Notes under the pieces: generated by a model
Database searches by the model: none
Told to the model about the DNA's origin: nothing
What the model saw: only the letters and a program-made list of their open reading frames with translations
Position numbers and translations under genes: made by a program
Shown here: positions 1 to 5,087 of the stretch, piece by piece
How positions within the stretch are numbered: position 1 is the stretch's first letter
Layout: every line of letters begins with the position of its first letter
Source: Prevotella sp.
GTDB taxonomy: Bacteria > Bacteroidota > Bacteroidia > Bacteroidales > Bacteroidaceae
NCBI GenBank assembly: GCA_021204565.1
Contig: JAJPZE010000019.1
Coordinates: forward strand, 1-5,110
Direction of reading: 5' to 3'
Length of the DNA stretch: 5,110 nt

Positions 1-40
1 GTTTTTTACATAATCAAGTCAAAGCTACATATATTATAAT

Positions 41-646
41 ATGGCAAGATACATAGGACCGAAATCAAGAATCGACCGCAGGTTTGGCGAAGCCATACTC
101 GGCAAAGAGAAAGTTTTGTCCCGGAGGAACTTCGCTCCGGGACAGCATGGGAATACCCGCCGTCGGAAGACGTCGGAGTATGGCATCATGTTGGCGGAGA
201 AGCAAAAGGCAAAGTATACATATGGGGTGTTGGAGCGTCAGTTCCGCAATATGTTTGAGAAAGCGGCACAGGCGGACGGCATCACCGGCGAAGTGTTGCT
301 CCAAAGTTTGGAGTGCCGTCTCGACAACATTGTGTTCCGCCTCGGTATTGCTCCGACGCGCCGTGCAGCCCGCCAGTTGGTAGGGCATAAGCACATATGC
401 GTCGACGGCAGGGTGGTGAACATCCCTTCGTACGGCGTCAAGCCGGGACAGATTGTCTCCGTGCGCGAAAAGGCTAAATCTCTTGAAGTGATTGATGCCG
501 CGCTTGCCGGGTTCAACCACAGCAAGTATCCGTGGTTGGAGTGGGACGAGGCGACCAAGAGCGGCAAGCTGTTGCACAAGCCCGAGCGTGCCGACATCCC
601 GGAGAACATCAAGGAGCAGTTAATAGTAGAGTTGTATTCAAAATAA
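41..646 (+). CDS. rpsD: 30S ribosomal protein S4
   Basis: S4 is a primary 16S rRNA-binding protein that starts assembly of the 30S body. In other bacteria it is also a translational repressor of its own operon. The 201-residue product has the usual Bacteroidales length. It opens with MARYIGPKSRIDRRFGE and carries the FAPGQHG motif (residues 31-37). The S4 RNA-binding domain spans about residues 92-152 (CRLDNIVFRLG, TRRAARQLVGHKHI, VDGRVVNIPSYGVKPGQ), and the end is the typical ENIKEQLIVELYSK. There are no N-terminal zinc cysteines, so this is the C-minus form. The ATG at 41 follows an A/T-rich leader with no Shine-Dalgarno sequence, which is normal for Bacteroidota. It lies 12 bases before rpoA, in the conserved order rpsD-rpoA-rplQ. 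Bases 1-40 contain nothing I can assign to an upstream gene. A 10-bp hairpin lies inside the gene at 117-144. Identity is certain. Confidence 0.98.
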   Translation: MARYIGPKSRIDRRFGEAILGKEKVLSRRNFAPGQHGNTRRRKTSEYGIMLAEKQKAKYTYGVLERQFRNMFEKAAQADGITGEVLLQSLECRLDNIVFRLGIAPTRRAARQLVGHKHICVDGRVVNIPSYGVKPGQIVSVREKAKSLEVIDAALAGFNHSKYPWLEWDEATKSGKLLHKPERADIPENIKEQLIVELYSK

Positions 647-658
647 GCACCTGAATTA

Positions 659-1651
659 ATGGCGATATTAGCATTTCAAAAACCCGATAAAGTTGTGATG
701 TTGAAGGCGTCCGACAAGTACGGAAAGTTTGAGTTCCGTCCGTTGGAGCCGGGGTTTGGCATTACCATTGGTAATGCTCTCCGCCGCATCCTTCTCTCTT
801 CGCTTGAGGGCTACGCTATCAACACCGTGCGTATCGCCGGTGTCGAGCATGAGTTCTCTACCATACCGGGAGTGAAGGAAGACGTAACCAACATCATCTT
901 GAATTTGAAACAAGTAAGATTCAAACATGTAGTAGAAGAGTTCGAGAGCGAGAAAGTCTCTATCAACGTTGAGAACACGACGGAGTTCAAGGCGGGAGAT
1001 ATAGGCAAGTATCTGACCGGATTTGAAGTGTTAAATCCGGGGCAGGTGATATGTCATTTGGATGCCAAGTCGGTTATGCAGCTCGACATCACGGTGAATA
1101 AGGGCAGGGGATATGTGCCTGCCGAAGACAACCGCGAGTTCTGTACCGACATCACTGTCCTGCCCATCGACTCTATCTATACCCCTATACGTAACGTCAA
1201 GTTTGCCGTCGAGCCGTACCGCGTAGAGCAGAAGACCGACTACGACAAGCTCATTCTTGAGGTTACTACGGACGGTTCCATACACCCCAGAGATGCGTTG
1301 AAAGAAGCGGCGAAGATACTCATACAACACTTTATGCTTTTCTCCGACGAAAAGATTTCCGTAGAGGAAGCCGACCCGGATACAAACCAAGAGTTTGACG
1401 AGGAGGTGTTGCATATGAGACAGCTATTGAAGTCGAAATTAGTCGATATGAACCTTAGCGTGCGTGCCCTCAACTGCCTTAAGGCGGCGGACGTGGAGAC
1501 GTTGGGCGACCTCGTGCAGTATAATAAGACCGACCTGCTTAAATTCCGCAACTTTGGTAAGAAATCGCTTTCGGAGCTTGATGATTTGCTCGAGAGTCTG
1601 AATCTGTCGTTTGGAACGGATATTACTAAGTATAAATTAGACAAGAAGTAA
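659..1651 (+). CDS. rpoA: DNA-directed RNA polymerase subunit alpha
   Basis: Alpha dimerises to nucleate core RNA polymerase, and its C-terminal domain contacts upstream promoter DNA and activators. The protein has 330 residues, the usual length for Bacteroidales. The N-terminal dimerisation domain covers about 1-232, with the signature PGFGITIGNALRRILLSS (31-48). A short acidic linker (about 236-250, EEADPDTNQEFDEE) leads to the C-terminal domain at about 258-318. That domain keeps the DNA-binding residues: R269, N272, C273, L274 and K275 in SVRALNCLKA match E. coli R265 to K271, and G300, K302 and S303 in NFGKKSLSE match E. coli G296, K298 and S299. The start at 659 is 12 bases after the rpsD stop, which points to co-transcription and perhaps coupled translation. 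rplQ follows after 28 bases. Nothing is truncated or unusual. Confidence 0.98.
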   Translation: MAILAFQKPDKVVMLKASDKYGKFEFRPLEPGFGITIGNALRRILLSSLEGYAINTVRIAGVEHEFSTIPGVKEDVTNIILNLKQVRFKHVVEEFESEKVSINVENTTEFKAGDIGKYLTGFEVLNPGQVICHLDAKSVMQLDITVNKGRGYVPAEDNREFCTDITVLPIDSIYTPIRNVKFAVEPYRVEQKTDYDKLILEVTTDGSIHPRDALKEAAKILIQHFMLFSDEKISVEEADPDTNQEFDEEVLHMRQLLKSKLVDMNLSVRALNCLKAADVETLGDLVQYNKTDLLKFRNFGKKSLSELDDLLESLNLSFGTDITKYKLDKK

Positions 1652-1679
1652 GCTTGTCTTCGAAACAGTCGAAACAATA

Positions 1680-2219
1680 ATGAGACACAATAAGAAATTC
1701 AATCATCTGAGTCGTACTGCATCACATCGCGCGGCATTGTTGGCGAACATGTCGGTATCGTTGATTATGCACAAAAGAATCACTACGACTCTCGCAAAGG
1801 CAAAGGCGCTCAAGAAGTACGTCGAGCCTTTGATTACGCGCTGTAAGGACGACACCACCAATTCCCGGCGTGTCGTCTTCCGTTATCTGCAAAACAAGTA
1901 TGCGGTAACTGAGTTGTTCACCGTTGTTGCGCCTGCCGTTGGCGACAGACCCGGCGGGTATACGCGGGTGATAAAGCTCGGGTTGCGTAAGGGCGATGCC
2001 GCTCCGATAGCGTTCATCGAGCTTGTCGACTTCGATAAGAACATGGCGAAAGAGGAGAAGGCCGTGAAGAAGACACGCCGCAGCCGCCGCTCGGGAGCAA
2101 AGAAAGAGACCGCCGAAACGGATACGGCAAAGGCGGAAGAACAGGCGGGCGAGGCAAAGGCTGAGACGGAAGCGAAGACGGAAGAGCCGTCAGCGGCAGA
2201 GGAAGAGACAAAGGAGTAA
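1680..2219 (+). CDS. rplQ: 50S ribosomal protein L17 with long charged C-terminal tail
   Basis: L17 is a 50S protein near the peptide exit region. The conserved core is residues 1-119: MRHNKKFNHLSRTASHRAAL at the start, then ITTTLAKAKALKKYVEPLIT (34-53) and GGYTRVIKLGLRKGDAAPIAFIELVD in the last third. E. coli L17 stops soon after this core at 127 residues. Here about 60 more residues follow. First comes a basic patch (129-142, VKKTRRSRRSGAKK), then a low-complexity Ala/Glu/Lys/Thr stretch (143-179) ending EEETKE. Extended tails occur in Bacteroidota L17, so this is probably genuine and disordered rather than a frameshift. No second domain is visible. It is the last gene of the alpha operon here, and two hairpins follow its stop. 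The ATG at 1680 begins the family-typical MRH. Confidence 0.97.
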   Translation: MRHNKKFNHLSRTASHRAALLANMSVSLIMHKRITTTLAKAKALKKYVEPLITRCKDDTTNSRRVVFRYLQNKYAVTELFTVVAPAVGDRPGGYTRVIKLGLRKGDAAPIAFIELVDFDKNMAKEEKAVKKTRRSRRSGAKKETAETDTAKAEEQAGEAKAETEAKTEEPSAAEEETKE

Positions 2220-2221
2220 TC

Positions 2222-2245
2222 CTCTCGAGAGAGCTCGTTCGAGAG
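2222..2245 (+). repeat. Short inverted repeat directly after rplQ
   Basis: CTCTCGA (2222-2228) pairs with TCGAGAG (2239-2245), leaving a 10-base loop that itself contains GAGCTC. It starts two bases after the rplQ stop and precedes the larger hairpin at 2253-2302. It may protect the 3' end of the operon mRNA or help termination. No T tract follows it. Confidence 0.45.
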
Positions 2246-2252
2246 CTGATAC

Positions 2253-2302
2253 GAATGCCTGGCGAGTGTCAATCCAATAGGGTTGGCACTCGTCAAACGT
2301 TT
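2253..2302 (+). terminator. Large hairpin after rplQ, probable operon terminator
   Basis: Bases 2260-2275 and 2280-2295 form a 16-bp stem with an AATA loop. Three of the pairs are G-U, for example in GGCGAGTGTCAATCC against GGGTTGGCACTCGTC. Beyond a 2x2 internal loop, five more pairs, two of them G-U, extend the stem to 2253 and 2302. The position, 34 bases past the rplQ stop and ahead of an unrelated cassette with its own promoter, suggests the end of the alpha operon. The 3' side reads AAACGTTTCTATCC, so a proper T tract is missing. It could therefore be an mRNA-stabilising structure instead of an intrinsic terminator. Confidence 0.5.
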
Positions 2303-2408
2303 CTATCCGGCGAGAAGTACACTGATACATCTGACAAGCTTGGGGGAGTAAACGGCATTGATATAAAAACTTATAAATAATCCGTCTCGCTAATCAAGCA
2401 AGATTATC

Positions 2409-2416
2409 TACCTTTG
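2409..2416 (+). promoter_or_regulatory. Bacteroidota -7 promoter element before the PIN cassette
   Basis: TACCTTTG matches the TAnnTTTG -7 consensus of the primary Bacteroidota sigma factor, in the typical setting TATCTACCTTTGCATC. The upstream stretch 2365-2410 is A/T-rich, but no clear TTTG -33 element lies about 19-21 bases upstream. Transcription would start near 2422-2425, giving a leader of about 70 bases before the ATG at 2494. This supports separate transcription of the cassette from the ribosomal operon. Confidence 0.6.
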
Positions 2417-2430
2417 CATCTACATATAAC

Positions 2431-2453
2431 TGTATGCACTGGCGTGCATTACA
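2431..2453 (+). promoter_or_regulatory. Inverted repeat in the leader of the PIN cassette, candidate operator
   Basis: TGTATGCAC (2431-2439) is complementary to GTGCATTACA (2444-2453) with one bulged T, around a TGGC spacer. The inner six pairs, ATGCAC/GTGCAT, are perfect. It sits just after the predicted transcription start and 41 bases before the start codon of the small first gene. Toxin-antitoxin operons are usually repressed by the antitoxin or the complex at such a palindrome, so an operator is plausible. An RNA hairpin in the leader is the alternative. Confidence 0.4.
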
Positions 2454-2493
2454 TTATTAATTATACGTGCGTGAAAACTAACGAGAAACTAAT

Positions 2494-2658
2494 ATGGAAA
2501 GGAAAGAACCAAACCAGAAGAAGTGGTCGGAGATGACCTACGAGGAAAGAAGAGCGCAACTTCCCAAGAAACTGAATAAGGTAGGGGAATGGCTATTGTC
2601 CGGGTTCGAGAATAAACAATACATCATCATTAACGACGAGGAAGCTATTCTCGAATGA
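2494..2658 (+). CDS. Small protein, putative antitoxin of a PIN-domain TA pair
   Basis: This 54-codon ORF starts at the first ATG after an in-frame TAA (2479-2481), behind the A-rich leader ACGAGAAACTAAT that is usual in this phylum. Its TGA shares bases with the ATG of the PIN gene (ATGA, 2655-2658), so translation is probably coupled. The product is very charged, with a Lys/Glu/Arg-rich N-terminal half (KKWSEMTYEERRAQLPKK, residues 9-26), a middle WLLSGFENKQ, and a hydrophobic-acidic end (YIIINDEEAILE). Size and position are those of a type II antitoxin. I do not recognise a classical antitoxin DNA-binding fold such as AbrB, RHH or Phd in it. The C-terminal part may be the toxin-binding segment, and this is inferred from gene order only. 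That it is a real gene is well supported. The antitoxin role is probable. Confidence 0.75.
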   Translation: MERKEPNQKKWSEMTYEERRAQLPKKLNKVGEWLLSGFENKQYIIINDEEAILE

Positions 2659-3074
2659 GACTTTATCTTGATACCAATATCCTCGTTTTCCTGCTTGCCG
2701 GACAGGGTGAGGATATTGACCATGATACGCGGCAGTTGATCGGGGATTACACCAACGTCCTCTATACGTCTCCCGTCTGTGTTCATGAGTTTGTCTATAT
2801 ACGGCAGAAAGGCAGAATAAGCACCGGCAAGGATTGGAAAGACACCGTCAGCGTCGTCAAACGCCTTGAAGAGTTCGGCATCATAATCCTTCCTCTCACT
2901 GCCAAACATCTCGAGGCGGAGGAACAACTGCCCCTGCTCAATGATAAGTGCGATCCTAACGACCGCCTAATCATTGCGCAAGCGATATCCGACCAAGCAG
3001 TCCTCGTCAGTACTGACCACGAGTTCATCCACTATATTAAGTTCGGACTAAAACTGCACCAAAACTACAAATAA
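2655..3074 (+). CDS. PIN-domain ribonuclease, VapC-type toxin
   Basis: PIN domains are Mg2+-dependent ribonucleases; VapC toxins cut tRNA or rRNA and stop translation. This 139-residue protein is a single complete PIN domain. The first acidic motif is YLDTNIL (D6, N8). The second is E45 in VHEFVYI. The third is CDPNDRLIIAQA with D100 and D103, the latter being the likelier metal ligand, and the fourth is STDHEF with D121. All four acidic positions are kept, so it should be active. The length fits VapC-like toxins (about 130-140). The start overlaps the stop of the small upstream gene by four bases, and GAGGAAG (2638-2644) inside that gene could serve as a ribosome site, unusually for this phylum. 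It is convergent with the outer-membrane gene downstream. Alternatives are a PIN nuclease without toxin function, or an orphan. VapC itself is a family assignment, not a proven identity. Confidence 0.88.
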   Translation: MRLYLDTNILVFLLAGQGEDIDHDTRQLIGDYTNVLYTSPVCVHEFVYIRQKGRISTGKDWKDTVSVVKRLEEFGIIILPLTAKHLEAEEQLPLLNDKCDPNDRLIIAQAISDQAVLVSTDHEFIHYIKFGLKLHQNYK

Positions 3075-3116
3075 ACGTTCCCTTTCCCGTAGGCATACCG
3101 CTATTAACGGTTATAT

Positions 3117-3207
3117 ACCCTCGCCGCACGATGGTATATGAAAGAGGTGCGGGACTATTCACCCCCTCGCTCAACGAGGGTATAAAAAGAGGTGCGGGAC
3201 TATTCAC
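3117..3207. repeat. Imperfect tandem repeat, two units of about 46 bases
   Basis: Unit 1 is 3117-3162 and unit 2 is 3163-3207, and the two align at about 39 of 46 positions with one gap. Both end in the identical run GAGGTGCGGGACTATTCAC. Each begins with a small palindrome: CCCTCG-CTCAA-CGAGGG in unit 2 (3164-3180) is perfect, while unit 1 has one mismatch (CCCTCG against CGATGG). The end of unit 2 is also the left arm of the terminator hairpin at 3191-3220. The array therefore looks like a duplication of part of a terminator, lying between the convergent PIN and outer-membrane genes. Confidence 0.8.
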
Positions 3208-3220
3208 ATAGTCCCGCACC
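3184..3220 (-). terminator. Strong intrinsic terminator for the outer-membrane gene
   Basis: GGTGCGGGACTA (3191-3202) and TAGTCCCGCACC (3209-3220) form a perfect 12-bp GC-rich stem with a six-base loop. Read on the minus strand, the hairpin is followed by TCTTTTTATA, a proper T tract. It begins 30 bases after the stop of the beta-barrel gene (3250). On the plus strand only CGTCAC follows the stem, so it fits the minus strand far better, although some braking of PIN transcripts is possible. Confidence 0.85.
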
Positions 3221-3249
3221 CGTCACTAATGAGCTTACTTTATTATGGA

Positions 3250-3915
3250 TTAAAAGTTGTAGCCCAGGCTAATCATAAAGTTACGATTTTTTATTTTCTC
3301 ATACTTGTATGCGTTTGTAAGGCCGAGTTCATAGTGGAGACCGAGATAGTAATGCTTTACAAAGGTAACGCCGGCACCGACGGACAAACCGAAGTCGAAG
3401 CGCTTGCCGCCTATACCTTTCTTGTCGCCGAAGTAATCACAATCGTACTTATCTGTATCGGTCTCACCATCGTAAGTCTCCGTCTCCTCATCTTTATATT
3501 TCCCGGCTATACCGATAGCGAGGTACGGACCGAAATCGACTTGCACCCCAACCTTGTCGTTGAATGCATACCGACCGGAAAGTAGAATAGGTATCTCAAG
3601 GAATGAAGGTGTTGTCTTCTCCGTTTCTTTCCAGTAATAACCATCATCACTGTCGCTGTATGAGGCTTTGTACCCTTTCATCGTGTAGTACAATCCGGGC
3701 TGAACATAGAAATACTGGCTGATGATAGGGATGTCGGCAACAACGCCTACGTGGAAGCCCGGTTTAGAACCGGCATTCTCGCCATAACCGTGCTGGTTGG
3801 AGAGGTTGAAACCGGCGCGGACGCCCCAAGTAACACCTTCGTTTTCGCTTGCGGACTGAGCCGATGCGGACAGCATGCAGAATGCGCATGCAAAAAGTAA
3901 TACTAACTTTTTCAT
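3250..3915 (-). CDS. Porin-like outer-membrane beta-barrel protein (OMP_b-brl_2 type)
   Basis: The 221-residue protein has a Sec signal peptide (MKKLVLLFACAFCMLSASA, cleavage probably after A19) and a short linker. An eight-strand-like barrel spans about 27-221. Alternating strands are visible: TWGVRAGFNLS (29-39), PGFHVGVVADIP (52-63), FYVQPGLYYTMKGYKAS (69-85), SFLEIPILLSGRYAF (104-118), KVGVQVDFGPYLAIGIAGKY (121-140), FDFGLSVGAGVTF (173-185), YYLGLHYELGLTN (189-201) and NFMISLGYNF. The C-terminal Phe and the FLEIPILL and GPYLA motifs are typical of the family. The acidic segment 141-165 (Asp/Glu/Tyr-rich) is likely an external loop. The substrate or role is unknown; many such proteins are small porin-like or structural barrels. 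It lies 78 bases downstream of a lipoprotein gene on the same strand, and it ends in a strong terminator. The start follows the A-rich leader AACACAACAAA, with no Shine-Dalgarno. Confidence 0.9.
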   Translation of the reverse strand: MKKLVLLFACAFCMLSASAQSASENEGVTWGVRAGFNLSNQHGYGENAGSKPGFHVGVVADIPIISQYFYVQPGLYYTMKGYKASYSDSDDGYYWKETEKTTPSFLEIPILLSGRYAFNDKVGVQVDFGPYLAIGIAGKYKDEETETYDGETDTDKYDCDYFGDKKGIGGKRFDFGLSVGAGVTFVKHYYLGLHYELGLTNAYKYEKIKNRNFMISLGYNF

Positions 3916-3927
3916 TTTGTTGTGTTT

Positions 3928-3943
3928 GTTTAATTGGTTAAAC
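3928..3943 (-). promoter_or_regulatory. Palindrome upstream of the beta-barrel gene
   Basis: GTTTAATTGGTTAAAC is a perfect 6-bp inverted repeat around four bases, ending 12 bases before the ATG at 3915 on the minus strand. It may be a regulator site or a weak 5' hairpin near the ribosome-binding region. I could not find a convincing TAnnTTTG promoter between this gene and the lipoprotein gene, so read-through from the lipoprotein gene is possible. Confidence 0.35.
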
Positions 3944-3993
3944 TAAAAATGATAATATAAAAATTGGGTTTGTATTCTTTCGTTTTATGCCGT

Positions 3994-5052
3994 TTACTTT
4001 GCCCGGGCGTGTGCACGACGGCGCTCGCGGAGCTTCTTCATCAGGCTCTTATGTCCGTTGCCGGTCGTGCCTGTTGCCGAGCGTGTCCACTCCGGCATTA
4101 TGCTCCGAGTGTCCATAGTGGCGTAGGCGTAGGTGTAAAGATTTCCGTCTTCAGCCACCTCAGTCTTGATAGTATTATCAGTATTTTTCGTATAAGAGTA
4201 CTGTTCTGTGTGAGAAGAGTCGTCATCGTAATCGTCGCTGTATGTGTATTTAGTGTTAGAAGACGCGGGCAACATTGCCGTACCCTTACCGAATAAGCCG
4301 GTGAACATAAGTTCGCTTTCCTCTCCGTAGAGTTCACAAATGGCGAAGCTATAAGCCATAGTCGGTTGTTTGTAGGCATTCTCTTCGCTCCCGTATTCAA
4401 ATGTAGTGGTATCCAACTCTGTCCACGTATATCCGTCTTCATTATCTTTTTCCGTTCTGGAGAACTTTGTAAGGTCTCCGTTGGTCCAAGTGAGTGTTGC
4501 GGTCAAAGAGGTAGTCCAGTTATATGTGTCGCCGTCGTATTTTTCCTTTCCGCTGTAACTTCCCGACACTTCAGTGAGATGACCGTCGGCGTCGTATTTA
4601 TAAGTGCAAGACCCGGAGCCGGAGCCGCTTTCGTATTCATCTTCGAATTTCTCTGTTACTTCCATCTTCGAGATGTAGCCGGAAGTGTTGAATTGGAAAG
4701 TAAACTCTTCATCGTCGTAGCCATAATCGTCGTCTTCGAATGTTACGACGGCAAGTGCTTTCGATGATGAATAGGTGAAATTATAGGTATAATCTCCCCA
4801 ACAGAATGCTGTTAAGGGCAACCACCGGTCGTTGTATGTATAGACAACGCCATTGCCATATCTATCAAGGACGCTCTGTATCATTAGTTGCGTTCCGTCG
4901 TCGGTAGTGATTACTGCTGCTTCGGTAGACGGAGTTCCGCTTGTGTCGACGTTGCTGTTGTTGTCGTCGTCATTGTCGGAGCAAGAGGTTGTGAGCACGG
5001 GCAGTGCGAGAGCCGAAAGCGTGCAGAGGATGAACATAAATTTCGTTTTCAT
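3994..5052 (-). CDS. Surface-exposed lipoprotein of unknown function, possibly DUF4595-like
   Basis: The N-terminus is a lipoprotein signal peptide (MKTKFMFILCTLSALALPVL) with TTSC, giving lipidated C24. It is followed by SDNDDDNN, which resembles the Bacteroidota export signal that sends lipoproteins to the cell surface. The mature 329 residues are very rich in Tyr, Thr, Ser, Asp and Glu. They show repeated short beta-strand and turn segments such as TYKYDADGHLTEVSGSY (150-166), LTWTNGDLTKFSRTEKD (187-203) and TTFEYGSEENAY (216-227). This style recalls Bacteroidales DUF4595 proteins and, loosely, YD-repeat sheets, but I assign it only tentatively. An acidic stretch DDDYGYDDEE (107-116) and a GSGSGS linker (143-148) stand out. 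The last 17 residues are strongly basic (KKLRERRRAHARAK), unlike the acidic body. No enzyme motif is seen. The start at 5052 gives a normal signal peptide. A beta-barrel gene follows after 78 bases. Confidence 0.85.
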   Translation of the reverse strand: MKTKFMFILCTLSALALPVLTTSCSDNDDDNNSNVDTSGTPSTEAAVITTDDGTQLMIQSVLDRYGNGVVYTYNDRWLPLTAFCWGDYTYNFTYSSSKALAVVTFEDDDYGYDDEEFTFQFNTSGYISKMEVTEKFEDEYESGSGSGSCTYKYDADGHLTEVSGSYSGKEKYDGDTYNWTTSLTATLTWTNGDLTKFSRTEKDNEDGYTWTELDTTTFEYGSEENAYKQPTMAYSFAICELYGEESELMFTGLFGKGTAMLPASSNTKYTYSDDYDDDSSHTEQYSYTKNTDNTIKTEVAEDGNLYTYAYATMDTRSIMPEWTRSATGTTGNGHKSLMKKLRERRRAHARAK

Positions 5053-5087
5053 TGTCTTCGTTTGATGTTTTTGTTCTTTTCTTCAGT

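Noticed and set aside
1..40. End of an upstream ribosomal gene such as rpsK
   Set aside because: No reading frame here gives the basic C-terminus expected of S11. The stretch is best treated as a leader or intergenic spacer.
65..577. A 170-codon open frame on the minus strand across rpsD
   Set aside because: It is fully antisense to a certain ribosomal gene and has no family features. The other frames overlapping rpoA and rplQ were rejected for the same reason.
2303..2408. Possible tRNA or small RNA gene between rplQ and the PIN cassette
   Set aside because: No cloverleaf, CCA end or strong stem was found, only A/T-rich promoter-like sequence and a distant 6-base complement (GCGAGA at 2310, TCTCGC at 2385).
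3037..3219. A 60-codon minus-strand frame containing a repeated NSPAPL motif
   Set aside because: The peptide repeat simply reflects the tandem DNA repeat and terminator, and no start context or homology is visible.
3117..3220. Possible CRISPR array
   Set aside because: Only two close copies and one inverted half copy exist, the spacing sequences are themselves similar, and there are no cas genes.
3229..3585. A 118-codon open frame on the plus strand with a hydrophobic N-terminus
   Set aside because: It lies antisense within the beta-barrel gene, which has a signal peptide, barrel motifs and a terminal Phe. The hydrophobic look is a by-product of the complementary strand.
4001..4020. GC-rich palindromes (GCCCGGGC, GTGCAC) as a terminator of the lipoprotein gene
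   Set aside because: They lie inside the coding region, do not form one long stem and are not followed by a T tract on the minus strand.
4366..4767. A 133-codon plus-strand frame
   Set aside because: It is antisense to the lipoprotein gene, whose lipobox and beta-rich composition are convincing.
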